Of a stretch of 64,000 bases of DNA, positions 45,133 through 53,274 are shown piece after piece; the first letter of the stretch is position 1, and each line of letters begins with the position of its first letter. Both the position numbers and the translations under genes were made by a program. The DNA is from Falsiroseomonas sp050563545 (lineage in GTDB: Bacteria > Pseudomonadota > Alphaproteobacteria > Acetobacterales > Acetobacteraceae): NCBI RefSeq assembly GCF_050563545.1, contig NZ_JBNXUM010000015.1, forward strand, positions 62,001-126,000, given 5' to 3'. Under the pieces are notes generated by a model. The model was given only the letters and a program-made list of their open reading frames with translations. It was not told the origin of the DNA and did not search any database.

Positions 45133-45324
45133 TCAGTCGTCCTGGTCGCGCGGGGCAAGCCGCGCGCGGTCGCGCGCGAAGGCGGCAAGGCCCAGGCGCC
45201 AGCGCAGCATCTCCGGCGCGCTGGGCGGGGCGGGGGTGGGCGTCGGCTCGGGCTGCGAGGTACCGCGCGTGCCTTCGCCCTCGATCTCGACGGTGCTGCT
45301 GACCTGGCCAATGGAGACGGGCAT
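45133..45324 (-). CDS. small eCIS protein (Pvc6/Afp6 position)
   Basis: 63 residues: PVSIGQVSSTVEIEGEGTRG, a Pro/Thr-rich linker, then a helix MLRWRLGLAAFARDRARL. Small proteins of this size sit between the LysM hub and late-control-D genes in most eCIS loci. Function unknown. Spacing of three bases on each side and G/C-ending codons support it as a real gene. Confidence 0.8.
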   Translation of the reverse strand: MPVSIGQVSSTVEIEGEGTRGTSQPEPTPTPAPPSAPEMLRWRLGLAAFARDRARLAPRDQDD

Positions 45325-45327
45325 GGC

Positions 45328-46401
45328 TCAGTCTCCGCAGCCGCAGCCGGCGCGGCGTCGCGCCGGGGACAGCGTGACGGGCCGCGGCTGCAGCGCCTGC
45401 CAGCCCGGCCGGGTGGGATCGGCCGTGATCGGCGCGCTGCCGCTGCCGCCGACGAGCGGGCGTAGCGGCACGCCGTTGCCATAGCTGCGTCCCGCGGCAT
45501 CGGCGCCGGGCTGCGGCGCGAGGCCGAAGTCGGCGGCGCTGGACGCCGCCGCGGCGGCATGAGCGCTGCGCTTCGCCGTGGTGGCGGAGCCCGTCACGCC
45601 CCCTGCGCGCGCCAGCGCCTGTCCCGCGATGACGGGGTTCGACGCCGACGCGGCGGAGGAGGGCGCCCCGCCGCCCGCGCGCAGGCTGGCGGGCAGCGCG
45701 ACTTCCTGGCCGGCCGGCAGCGACTGCGGATCCGTCACGCCGTTCGCCAGCGCGCGCCAGGCCGTGGGATCGAGGCCGGCGCGCGCGGCGAGCTGCGCCA
45801 GGCTCTCGCCGGGCAGCGCTTCGGCGACCGCGGCGGGCGATCCGCCGCCGCTGGTGCCCGGCGTGCCGGGCGGCAGGCCAGCCTGCGCACCGCCAGGGCC
45901 GCCCCCGTTCGCCGCGGGCGGCACCAGCGGATCGTAGCGATAGGCGGGGTCCTGGCCCTTGATCTGCACCGCCACCTTGGCGCGCAGCGGCGTGCCGTCG
46001 GCGGCGAAGAGCTCGAGGTCGATATTCGCGCTCTCCATCACGCCCTGGACGAGCACGCTGCCCCATCGGAACTGCACCCGCGGCGGCGACTGGCCGGCGG
46101 GCGTCGCATCGCGCGGACGGACGAACTTCTCGACGGTCTGGGTGCGCTTCGTGACCGGGATGGGCTTGTCCGTCTCGCCCTCGTCGGCCGTGTCGAAATA
46201 GAGGTCGAAGCTGACGGTCACCTCGCCCGTGCCGGGCTTCTGCTTGGCCTGCGAGCCCGGCTGGTTGCCGCCGGCGGTCCTGTTGGCGATGGCGATGCGC
46301 AGCGTCGCAGGGTTGAACTGCACGTCCACGGGCTGCCCGATCTCGCTGCCCTTCGCGTCGCCCGAGATCTCGCAGAGCTGCGCCTTGACGAGCTTCGTCA
46401 T
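45328..46401 (-). CDS. LysM-containing hub/tube-initiator protein (Pvc7/Afp7-like)
   Basis: 357 residues. Residues 1-150 match the eCIS protein family with VQFNPATLRIAIANRTAGGN, EVTVSFDLYFDTADEGETDK and RVQFRWGSVLVQGVMESANI. After a Gly/Pro linker a LysM motif lies near 193-235 (LPGESLAQLAARAGLDPTAW, RALANGVTDPQSLPAG). The long C-terminal tail is low-complexity and ends GCGCGD. In related particles this protein joins the hub to the tube. ATGA overlap with the tube gene upstream. Confidence 0.9.
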   Translation of the reverse strand: MTKLVKAQLCEISGDAKGSEIGQPVDVQFNPATLRIAIANRTAGGNQPGSQAKQKPGTGEVTVSFDLYFDTADEGETDKPIPVTKRTQTVEKFVRPRDATPAGQSPPRVQFRWGSVLVQGVMESANIDLELFAADGTPLRAKVAVQIKGQDPAYRYDPLVPPAANGGGPGGAQAGLPPGTPGTSGGGSPAAVAEALPGESLAQLAARAGLDPTAWRALANGVTDPQSLPAGQEVALPASLRAGGGAPSSAASASNPVIAGQALARAGGVTGSATTAKRSAHAAAAASSAADFGLAPQPGADAAGRSYGNGVPLRPLVGGSGSAPITADPTRPGWQALQPRPVTLSPARRRAGCGCGD

Positions 46402-46961
46402 GCGCGACCCCGCCGTGCCGGGACGCAGCGCAGTCCCTCATGCGCGATGTGCAGCTCCTCGATCGCGACCTCCCCGGACTTGCCGCTGAGGTCCGGGCCC
46501 TTGAGCTTGGCGGGCAGGCCGCGTTCGAAGACCCAGGTCGCCCGAACCGTGTTGTCCGGGCTCTTGACGTAGATGATGCCGTCGAAACGCGGCGTGGGGC
46601 GCTCGCCGTTCACCACGGCCTGGATCCATTCCCAGAAGGCGGTGTCGGCCTCGGCGTCCTCGTCGGTCTCTCCGGACGGGGTGAAGAACAGGCCGCGCTT
46701 CAGGACCAGCGGCGTCGCCTTCACGCGGCCGATGCGGCGCACCACGCCGTTGTTGCGCCCGCCCTCGTTGATATCCTGCATCTCCATCTCGAGCTCGAGC
46801 CCCGTCACTTCCTGGAAACCGCCATTGCCGAGGAGGTCGCCCCCAGCCGGCGGTTCGATCGCATCGCCAGCGCCGAGCAGGCGCTGGCTTCCCGCGGTGA
46901 CCGTGGAGGAGCGGAGCAGCGTGACCTCGAAGCGGAAGGCGGGCAGCAGGCGCGGCTCCAT
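46398..46961 (-). CDS. tail tube-type protein (Pvc5/Afp5-like)
   Basis: 187 residues of the gp19 tube family: FRFEVTLLRSSTVTAGSQRL, FQEVTGLELEMEMQDINEGG, TPLVLKRGLFFTPSGETDED and EVAIEELHIAHEGLRCVPAR. It is longer than the main tube protein by an insertion at 20-45. By gene position it is the tube-initiator ring that caps the hub. No spacing from the second sheath gene. Confidence 0.92.
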   Translation of the reverse strand: MEPRLLPAFRFEVTLLRSSTVTAGSQRLLGAGDAIEPPAGGDLLGNGGFQEVTGLELEMEMQDINEGGRNNGVVRRIGRVKATPLVLKRGLFFTPSGETDEDAEADTAFWEWIQAVVNGERPTPRFDGIIYVKSPDNTVRATWVFERGLPAKLKGPDLSGKSGEVAIEELHIAHEGLRCVPARRGRA

Positions 46962-48974
46962 CTATCCCTCCAGGCCGAGCGTGCCGTCGCCGTCGCGGAG
47001 CAGCCGCAGCACGATGAATTCCAGCGGCTCGACCGGGGCGACGCCGATCTCGACGACGATCCACCCGCGGTCGGCGAGCACGCGTTCGTTCAGGACGCGG
47101 ACGAAGAAGGCCTGCTGCTCGTTCGCGCCGGCGAAGGCGCCGGCCCGGAACAGGCTGCGCAGCAGGCCCTCGATGGCGTGGCGCAGGTCGCGGGCGAGCT
47201 TCGGGCCGTTCGGCTCGAACACCGCCCACTGCATCTCCTGCAGCAGCGTCCGGCGCAGCATCAGGATCAGCCGCCGCACCGACAGCTGCCGCCATTGCGG
47301 ATCGCGGGAGAGCGTGCGCGCGCCGGTCAGGCGGATGCCGTCGGGATCGCGGAGGAAGCAGTTGAGCCCCTGCGGGTGGAACGCCTCGGCCAGCGCGAAG
47401 GGCACGGGCTCCACCAGGTCCACGATGCCCGCCGCGATCTCGTTGGCGGGGCCGGCCTGCAGGCCCTGCGCGATCTCCTTGCGCGCGACAATGCCGGCCG
47501 CGAGCGCGCTCGGCGGCAGCGGGCGCGGCCCGGCGGCGAGCGCCCCGCGCGCGGCGCGCAGCCACGGATGGTAGGCCGCGCACCAGGAGGTGTCGAAGCG
47601 CGCGCGCCAGCGCTCGGCCTGGCCGCGTGTCAGGCCTGGCGGCACGTCCACGAGCGCGATCAGCGACTGCGTGGCATCGCAGAAGGCGATCAGGTCTGAT
47701 TGCAGCCGCGCTATGGTTTCGAGATCGTCGTTACGACGGGGATCGAGGATGAGGCCGGCCAATGCATCGGCGGGAACCGCGTCCGGCGCGGGCGGACGGA
47801 GGGTCGTCACGCACGCGCCGAAGGTCGCGCCGGCGTCCGACGGATCGTCAGGCGGCGCGGGCTGCGTGGCGCGGGCCCAGCAGGCCGGTACATAAAGGTC
47901 GGGCACGATGAGCTGCGTCGCGTCGGGGATGCGGGCCAGTGCGGCGATGCCCTCGCCGGGGTCCTCCTCGGCCGGGGACCAGGTCGCGTCGAGGAAGTCG
48001 GCCGGCGTGATCTCCTCCCAGAAGTCCTTGCCGCCCGTGAAGCCGTCGTGGCGGGAGCGGAGGAGCTCGACGCCGGGCCCGGCGGGCAGCAGACGCTGGT
48101 CGGCCCAGCCGAAATCCGGCCAGGCCAGCTCGCTTTCCGCGCAGAGGACGGACGCGATCCAGCGGGGATGCGTGGAGTCCAGCGCCAGGCCGTCGAAGCG
48201 TTCCTCCCGCCCCGCGCCGTCGCGCAGGACGAGGGAGGCGGTGATGACATCGGCGGCGTCGGGCTGCGCGGCAGGCGCGGGATCCAGCGTGAGCCGCCAG
48301 CGCGTCGCCTTGCCCTCGGGGTCGCGATGTTCCGTCAGGTCGGTGACGAAGGCGAAGCTGCGGGCCGTGCCGAAGGCGAGTTGCAGCAGCGTGCCCGGCG
48401 CGATCGCGGGCCGGTCCAGTTCCAGCTTGCCGGCGGCGCCGCCGAAGCGCAGCGGCGCACGGTCGAAGCGGGCTTCCGCGGTCAGCGCATCGCCCCAGCG
48501 CCCCTGGTCGCGCGCGCGCAGCAGAAGGCCGGTGTCGAAGGCGCCGGTGAGCGTCGCTGTCGCGCGGCCTTCCGTCGCCGGTGCGCCGCGCGGCGCGACG
48601 ATGCGGACGATGTGCGCGCGCCGGCCGCCCTGTTCGAAGAAAGTGGCGACGGCCTGCGGCAGCAGGCCCGGGCCTTCGAAGCCGCCGAAGCGGCGGCGGT
48701 AGTCGTCGAAGCCGGAGACCGCGACCGCGACGCTGCGGCGCCGCGGCAGGGCGGGATCGCAGAGCCGCCAGGCCTCCGGCCGCTTCGGATCGGGCACGGG
48801 CACGTAAGCCGGTCCGCGCGGCGCGACGCCGACGAAGGCCGCGACATCCATGCGCTGCGGCCCGAGCGAGGGCGCCGGCGCCGCCCGCAGTAGATACAGG
48901 CCCGGCGCGCCCGGCGGCAGCCGCGTCGTCGCGACCACGCCGTCAAACACGCCGAGCGTGCCCGCATCACTCAT
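46962..48974 (-). CDS. contractile tail sheath protein 2
   Basis: 670 residues. The conserved sheath C terminus is clear: HPQGLNCFLRDPDGIRLTGA, RTLSRDPQWRQLSVRRLILM, QWAVFEPNGPKLARDLRHAI and GVAPVEPLEFIVLRL. The N-terminal half is divergent from sheath 1 (PPGAPGLYLLRAAPAPSLGP, VAAFVGVAPRGPAYVP). eCIS loci usually have two or three sheath paralogues, some limited to the baseplate-proximal ring. The start overlaps the tube gene by eight bases. Confidence 0.93.
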   Translation of the reverse strand: MSDAGTLGVFDGVVATTRLPPGAPGLYLLRAAPAPSLGPQRMDVAAFVGVAPRGPAYVPVPDPKRPEAWRLCDPALPRRRSVAVAVSGFDDYRRRFGGFEGPGLLPQAVATFFEQGGRRAHIVRIVAPRGAPATEGRATATLTGAFDTGLLLRARDQGRWGDALTAEARFDRAPLRFGGAAGKLELDRPAIAPGTLLQLAFGTARSFAFVTDLTEHRDPEGKATRWRLTLDPAPAAQPDAADVITASLVLRDGAGREERFDGLALDSTHPRWIASVLCAESELAWPDFGWADQRLLPAGPGVELLRSRHDGFTGGKDFWEEITPADFLDATWSPAEEDPGEGIAALARIPDATQLIVPDLYVPACWARATQPAPPDDPSDAGATFGACVTTLRPPAPDAVPADALAGLILDPRRNDDLETIARLQSDLIAFCDATQSLIALVDVPPGLTRGQAERWRARFDTSWCAAYHPWLRAARGALAAGPRPLPPSALAAGIVARKEIAQGLQAGPANEIAAGIVDLVEPVPFALAEAFHPQGLNCFLRDPDGIRLTGARTLSRDPQWRQLSVRRLILMLRRTLLQEMQWAVFEPNGPKLARDLRHAIEGLLRSLFRAGAFAGANEQQAFFVRVLNERVLADRGWIVVEIGVAPVEPLEFIVLRLLRDGDGTLGLEG

Positions 48975-49422
48975 AGACGATGCCTTCGTGGACGAGATGG
49001 AGCTCCTCCATCGCGACCTCGCCGCCGCCCTTCGCGGCCAGCGTCGGGCCAACCCATTTCTTCGGCTGCGCGTTGCGCAGGCGGAAAACGGCGACGGGGT
49101 TGCGCGCCTCGTCCATCAGCGTGATCGCGACGTTGCGCGGCTGGTAGGCGCCCTCACGCACGCGCTTAATCCACTCGAACAGCTTCGTGGACCCGACCAG
49201 GCCGCGCTTCAGGGTCACATCGTCCTGCTTGAAGGTATTGGGCACCTTCCGCAGCGTGTTCTCCTTGTCGTTGCCGTTACGGTAGTCCGAGTAGTTGATC
49301 TCCACCCCGAGGCCGGAGGCGTCGGAGAAGCCGCCGAACAGCGTCTCCTCGGGGTCGTTCGCGTCCTGCAGGCTGACCAGGAAGTTGAAGGCGCCATACG
49401 GGTTGTCGCGTGTGGTGGCCAT
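48967..49422 (-). CDS. tail tube protein (Pvc1/Afp1-like)
   Basis: 151 residues, the length of inner-tube monomers. It reads NPYGAFNFLVSLQDANDPEE, GGFSDASGLGVEINYSDYRN, VTLKRGLVGSTKLFEWIKRV and VAMEELHLVHEGIVYE, the conserved phage T4 gp19-like tube pattern. It would polymerise into the rigid tube that is driven out on contraction. It lies between the two sheath genes, 26 bases after sheath 1. Confidence 0.96.
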   Translation of the reverse strand: MATTRDNPYGAFNFLVSLQDANDPEETLFGGFSDASGLGVEINYSDYRNGNDKENTLRKVPNTFKQDDVTLKRGLVGSTKLFEWIKRVREGAYQPRNVAITLMDEARNPVAVFRLRNAQPKKWVGPTLAAKGGGEVAMEELHLVHEGIVYE

Positions 49423-49448
49423 TGTCGCGCTCCTTCATTCCCTCTCGG

Positions 49449-51323
49449 TCAGCTCTTCTGGTCGGCCGTCCACTGGCCGACGCGGAAGATGACGAATTCG
49501 GCGGGGCGCGAGGGCGCGATGCCGACCAGGCAGATCATCCGACCGTTGTCGAGGTCGTTCTGCGTCATCGTCGTGCGGTCGCAGCGGACGAAATAGGCCT
49601 GCTCCGGCTTGTCGCCGATCAGCGCGCCGTCGCGCCACAGCACGAACAGGAAGTCCTCCACGGTCTGGCGGATGTTGCGCCAGAGCCGTTCGTTGTTCGG
49701 CTCGAACACCGCCCATTGTGTCGCCTTGTCCAGGCTGTGCTCGACATAGATGAAGAGCCGCCGGACGTTGACGTATTTCCACTCGGGGTCGCTGCTCATC
49801 GTGCGCGCGCCCCACACGCGGTTGCCGCGGCCGTCAAAGAAGCGGAGGCAGTTGATGCCTTCGGGGTTCAGCACTTCCTGGCGCGGCGTGTTGATGTTGA
49901 TCTCGAAGCGCGTCAGGCCGCGCACCACCTCGTTCGCCGGCGCCTTGTGCACGCCGCGCTCGACGTCGTTGCGGGCATAGATGCCGGTGACGAAGCCCGA
50001 CGGGGGCAGCAGCAGGCGCCGCAGGGGCACGCCGGGCACCTGCGGCGAGAGCGGGTCGAGGATCTCGATCCAGGGGTGGTAGAGCGCGGCGTACTTGCTG
50101 TCGAAGCCGCCGCGGAAGTTGCGGATCTCGTTGATCGAGCTACCCTGCTCGCCATCCACCACGGCGATGCGGTAGCGGCAGCGTTCGGCATGGCCGATCA
50201 GGCTGCCGGCGATGGCCATGACGACGTCCTTCGCCGTGTTGCCGCCGGCGGCCGGCACGGCGACGATCGCGATGTCGTCGATCTCGCCGAGCGCATTGAG
50301 CCCGGTCGCGGTGATCTTCGCATTGTCGGGATCGGCTTCCTTCCCCTCGATGTCGATCTGCTGGGGCGGCGCGGCGCCGTCCGTCCCACCGCCGAGCCGC
50401 TTGTTCGGGGTGCCCGTCAGGCCCGCCATCAGCCGCGCCGGCGCGAAGGGGTCGACGCCGAGGTCGGGCGTCCACTCCAACCTGACCACGGCGTCCTCGT
50501 CGGCCGGGTCGTCCTGCTCGAGCACCTTGCCGACGTAGCGGCGCTGGTCGGGATGCGCGGCGAGCTCGGTGTAGGTGTCCAGCCGGTCGGGGGTGACGCG
50601 GACCTCCACCTGCAGCTCGACGAGATAGACATGCATGTCGCCGATCGCGTCGGGCAGGGCGACGGTCGCGCCCGCGCTGTTGACGAAGCTCTGCTTCCCG
50701 TTCGCGTCCACCTGCACGACGAAGAGCCTGGTTTCGTCGAGCGGCGCGTTCTGCTTCGGCAGGTCCTTGGGCAGGGCGGGAAGCGGGTTGATCAGTTCCA
50801 CCACGGCGCCGGCACGCGCGCGCTGCAGCTGCACCCCCCAGGTGCTTCGCTGCAGGATGTCGTCGGGATCGGCGGCATACTTGATCGCGATGTTCTTGCT
50901 GCGCACCGGGCGGACATTCACCAGCACGTTGCCGGCGCGCCCGGGCCAGCGCGCATGCCAGCGCGCCGTGCCGCTGCTCGTCGCGACATCCATCTTCGCG
51001 GTCGCGCCGGCCGCGCTGCCGTTGAACGTGCGCGCAATATAGAGCCGCTTGCCGCCATTGGCGAAGAAGGCGCGCACCGCATGGGCGAGGTAGTTCGTCA
51101 CCTCCGTGCCGTCATCGTAGAGCAGCGGGTCCAGCCCGCCATGCACGCGTTCGTACTCGGTGAAGGAGGTGACGAGCCGCGGCCGCACGCCGTTGGCGCC
51201 GGGCAGCGGACCGAAGCGGGTGGGGCCGACGAAGCCCGTGGTGCTGGTGGGCACGCCCTCGATGGATTTCGAGCGGAAGCTGACCTCCTCGACGAACACC
51301 CCGGGTGCGAGATACTCGGGCAT
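49449..51323 (-). CDS. contractile tail sheath protein 1
   Basis: 624 residues. It starts with the sheath N terminus EYLAPGVFVEEVSFRSKSIE followed by GVPTSTTGFVGPTRFGPL, and ends with NPEGINCLRFFDGRGNRVWG, ARTMSSDPEWKYVNVRRLFI, ATQWAVFEPNNERLWRNIRQ and GIAPSRPAEFVIFRVGQW. It is likely the main sheath subunit since it is closest to Pvc2-type sheaths. About 20 bases precede it after the carboxypeptidase-regulatory-like gene, with AAGGAGACAGAG as ribosome site. Confidence 0.96.
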   Translation of the reverse strand: MPEYLAPGVFVEEVSFRSKSIEGVPTSTTGFVGPTRFGPLPGANGVRPRLVTSFTEYERVHGGLDPLLYDDGTEVTNYLAHAVRAFFANGGKRLYIARTFNGSAAGATAKMDVATSSGTARWHARWPGRAGNVLVNVRPVRSKNIAIKYAADPDDILQRSTWGVQLQRARAGAVVELINPLPALPKDLPKQNAPLDETRLFVVQVDANGKQSFVNSAGATVALPDAIGDMHVYLVELQVEVRVTPDRLDTYTELAAHPDQRRYVGKVLEQDDPADEDAVVRLEWTPDLGVDPFAPARLMAGLTGTPNKRLGGGTDGAAPPQQIDIEGKEADPDNAKITATGLNALGEIDDIAIVAVPAAGGNTAKDVVMAIAGSLIGHAERCRYRIAVVDGEQGSSINEIRNFRGGFDSKYAALYHPWIEILDPLSPQVPGVPLRRLLLPPSGFVTGIYARNDVERGVHKAPANEVVRGLTRFEININTPRQEVLNPEGINCLRFFDGRGNRVWGARTMSSDPEWKYVNVRRLFIYVEHSLDKATQWAVFEPNNERLWRNIRQTVEDFLFVLWRDGALIGDKPEQAYFVRCDRTTMTQNDLDNGRMICLVGIAPSRPAEFVIFRVGQWTADQKS

Positions 51324-51340
51324 CTCTGTCTCCTTCGCGC

Positions 51341-52228
51341 TCAGGGTAGGGTCAGGGTCGCGTCGGCGCCGGACACGACGGTGGAGAAGGGCAGCGCGAC
51401 GATGCGCGACACGCTGCGGGTGAAGGCGGGCGGGATGGCCTCGCCGCGAAGGACGGGGCCGTCCGCGGTCTCGCCGGCATCCTCGACCGGCAGGCCGGCC
51501 AGCGGGTCGGGTCCATCCAGCGGCGGCGGCGTGGCGGGGCCGAAGGCCCAGAGACGGATCTGCGCGGCGGGCGGCAGCTGCGCGCCGGAGACCGCGCGCG
51601 GGCCCAGCACCAGCAGGTAGTCGCCGCGGTCGTCCGCCATGCCGCGGCCGACGACGCGGGCCTGCGGCAGGTTCTGCTGGTTGGCCGGCATGGTCGCGAT
51701 CACGCGCGCCCAGGGCATCGGCGTCGTTGCATCGTGCATCACGCGGCCGCGGAGCGCGGTCGCCGCCCCGATCAGCGGGAAGGTGGCGCCTGGGAACAGC
51801 CGGCAGGCCCGCGCATTGGCCCGGCCCGTCACCGGCACGCCGGCCGCCAGCGTCGGGCGCAGCTTCAGCCGGCGGGGCACGTGGCGCCTTGCATCGCGCC
51901 GCGCATCCCAGCGCGCGTTTGCGCCGGCGGCGTCCGCATGGAGGCGGACGACCCAGTCGCCGGCGACGCCGCGCTGGACCGCGAGGTCCATCAGCCGCCG
52001 CACACGCCCCGCCCAGGCCAGCGCGAAGCGTGTGCCGCCATGCGCATCCAGCCGGCGGTCCGGCGTAAATGCGAAGGGCCCGATGCTCTCGAGCTCCGCC
52101 ACCAGCGGCCCGCCCGCCGCGAGCCCCGACACGGCGTCGCGGCAATCCAGGCCGAGCGCCAGGCGATGCCGCAGTTCCGACACGACGCGCACGTTCTCGG
52201 GCGTCAGCATGCGGGCGGCGTCGCTCAT
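51341..52228 (-). CDS. eCIS-associated protein with carboxypeptidase-regulatory-like beta domain
   Basis: 295 residues, start ATG overlapping the DUF4255 gene (ATGA). Residues about 165-215 read LIGAATALRGRVMHDATTPM, RVIATMPANQQNLPQARVVG and RGMADDRGDYLLVLGPRAVS, the layout of CarboxypepD_reg/Ig-like beta domains. The N terminus is unlike known families. It could be a collar, cap-associated or decoration protein, given its place between the terminator-like gene and the sheath. Function is inferred only from position. Confidence 0.75.
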   Translation of the reverse strand: MSDAARMLTPENVRVVSELRHRLALGLDCRDAVSGLAAGGPLVAELESIGPFAFTPDRRLDAHGGTRFALAWAGRVRRLMDLAVQRGVAGDWVVRLHADAAGANARWDARRDARRHVPRRLKLRPTLAAGVPVTGRANARACRLFPGATFPLIGAATALRGRVMHDATTPMPWARVIATMPANQQNLPQARVVGRGMADDRGDYLLVLGPRAVSGAQLPPAAQIRLWAFGPATPPPLDGPDPLAGLPVEDAGETADGPVLRGEAIPPAFTRSVSRIVALPFSTVVSGADATLTLP

Positions 52229-52836
52229 GCCGTCACCCCGATACGAAGATTCGCGTCGGTCACCGGCGGCGCGTTCCGTGCCTCCCGTGTCGCGATGCGC
52301 ACGACCCGCGCGACATAGGGCACGCTGACGCGGTAGTCCGTCGGCAGGCTGTCGAAGGTGCGCATCAGCGCCTCCGTCGAGACTTCCTCCATCATGAGGT
52401 GCACGGCCTCGCCGGCGGGGGGCTGGGGCTCGTCGGCGAAGGGGATGGGCGGCTGGTAGAGCAGGGGGCCGGTCAGCGTCGGCGTCGTCTCGAGCGCCTG
52501 CATGGCGCGGCCGAGGATGAGCTGCTCGTGCTCCGCGTTGTCGGCCCAGGGCGTCAGCAGGAAATGCAATGCGACGGCGAGCTGGCCGCGGCCCTCGCCG
52601 ACGCCGGCGGCGGACCAGGCCGCGCGCATCGTGCGGTCGAAATCCACGCGGTAGAGGAAGATGGACAGCGCGTTGTTGCCGATGGCGCTCGGCACGTTGA
52701 TCGGCTTGAGGTCGTCCGTGCGGATCAGCACGGCACGAGATTGCTGGCCGTTGACGGGCTGGCGGTCGGCGAATGCGGCGTTCAGCATCCGCTCCAGGCT
52801 CTTGCCCACTGCCGCGATGCTGCCGTAACCCGCCAT
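52225..52836 (-). CDS. DUF4255 protein, tail terminator/cap (Pvc16/Afp16-like)
   Basis: 203 residues of the DUF4255/Pvc16 N-terminal family: SIAAVGKSLERMLNAAFADR, LSIFLYRVDFDRTMRAAWSA, QLAVALHFLLTPWADNAEHE and QLILGRAMQALETTPTLTGP. In Afp/PVC particles this protein caps the tube and fixes its length. Here its gene comes near the start of the array, not at the end. Three bases separate it from the first small gene. Confidence 0.93.
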   Translation of the reverse strand: MAGYGSIAAVGKSLERMLNAAFADRQPVNGQQSRAVLIRTDDLKPINVPSAIGNNALSIFLYRVDFDRTMRAAWSAAGVGEGRGQLAVALHFLLTPWADNAEHEQLILGRAMQALETTPTLTGPLLYQPPIPFADEPQPPAGEAVHLMMEEVSTEALMRTFDSLPTDYRVSVPYVARVVRIATREARNAPPVTDANLRIGVTA

Positions 52837-52839
52837 GGC

Positions 52840-53094
52840 CTAGGCCGTCCCGCCGGGCGGGGCGGCGCCCCAGACCACGCTGCCGTCGCCGAGGCGGCGT
52901 GACCGCGCGACGCCCGTAGCCTCCAGCCGCTCCAGCGCGGCCTGCACGATGGCGGGATGGCGTTCGCCGATGCGCGGCGCCAACCACCAGCGACGGATCC
53001 CTTCCGCGCTGTCGGCCGCGCGCGGCTGCGCGGCGAGATGATCGGCGATCTCGGCGGCGACCAAGCTGACCTCGTCCTCGATCCCTGGGCTCAC
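52840..53094 (-). CDS. small winged-helix-like protein, first gene of the injection array
   Basis: 84 residues from GTG 53094, with GGAG about eight bases upstream. It reads EVSLVAAEIADHLAAQPRAA, RIGERHPAIVQAALERLEAT then GVARSRRLGDGSVVWG, which resembles a short winged-helix DNA-binding layout (recognition helix then wing). I do not recognise the family. Transcription should start about 20 bases upstream at the sigma-54 promoter, so the leader is very short. A regulatory or assembly role is equally open. Confidence 0.7.
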   Translation of the reverse strand: MSPGIEDEVSLVAAEIADHLAAQPRAADSAEGIRRWWLAPRIGERHPAIVQAALERLEATGVARSRRLGDGSVVWGAAPPGGTA

Positions 53095-53123
53095 CGGCGG
53101 ACTCCGGCTTACGCGGGGATCAG

Positions 53124-53139
53124 GGCAAGGGGCGTGCCA
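53124..53139 (-). promoter_or_regulatory. sigma-54 (RpoN) promoter of the injection-system operon
   Basis: On the minus strand the bases read TGGCACGCCCCTTGCC: the -24 element TGGCACG, four bases, and the -12 element TTGC, identical to consensus except for the last, variable position. Transcription would start near 53113, about 20 bases before the GTG of the first array gene. It lies in the 180-base gap after the helicase gene and faces the array. A sigma-54 activator is encoded at the other end of the same array. Confidence 0.85.
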
Positions 53140-53165
53140 AGGGAGTCAGGCCGTTGAAATCGCGG

Positions 53166-53187
53166 GATTCCGGTGTGATTCCGGCGT
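53166..53187. repeat. tandem 11-base repeat upstream of the sigma-54 promoter
   Basis: GATTCCGGTGT (53166-53176) is followed directly by GATTCCGGCGT (53177-53187), differing at one base. It starts about 27 bases upstream of the -24 element. It could be a regulator site; no match to a known operator is claimed. Confidence 0.4.
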
Positions 53188-53192
53188 GTGCC

Positions 53193-53270
53193 TGAGGCGC
53201 CGGCGCCGCAGCCGCGCGGGGCCAGGCCGTTGGCGGCGCGAGAGAAAGGGGGTGGGGCGCCGGCGCCTCA
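53193..53270. promoter_or_regulatory. 15-base inverted repeat, candidate enhancer sites for the sigma-54 activator
   Basis: TGAGGCGCCGGCGCC (53193-53207) and its exact reverse complement (53256-53270) are separated by 48 bases. Each arm contains the self-complementary GGCGCCGGCGCC, so each could bind a dimer. They lie about 54-131 bases upstream of the -24 element, within the usual enhancer range for sigma-54 activators. Alternatively they form a hairpin after the helicase gene (stop at 53275). Confidence 0.5.
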
Positions 53271-53274
53271 CCCC

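Noticed and set aside
53095..53274. Attachment-site repeat of tRNA-Pro at the right border of the injection array.
   Set aside because: No copy of the tRNA 3' end (GGTTCAAATCCC or CGCTCCGACCA) is present in the gap.
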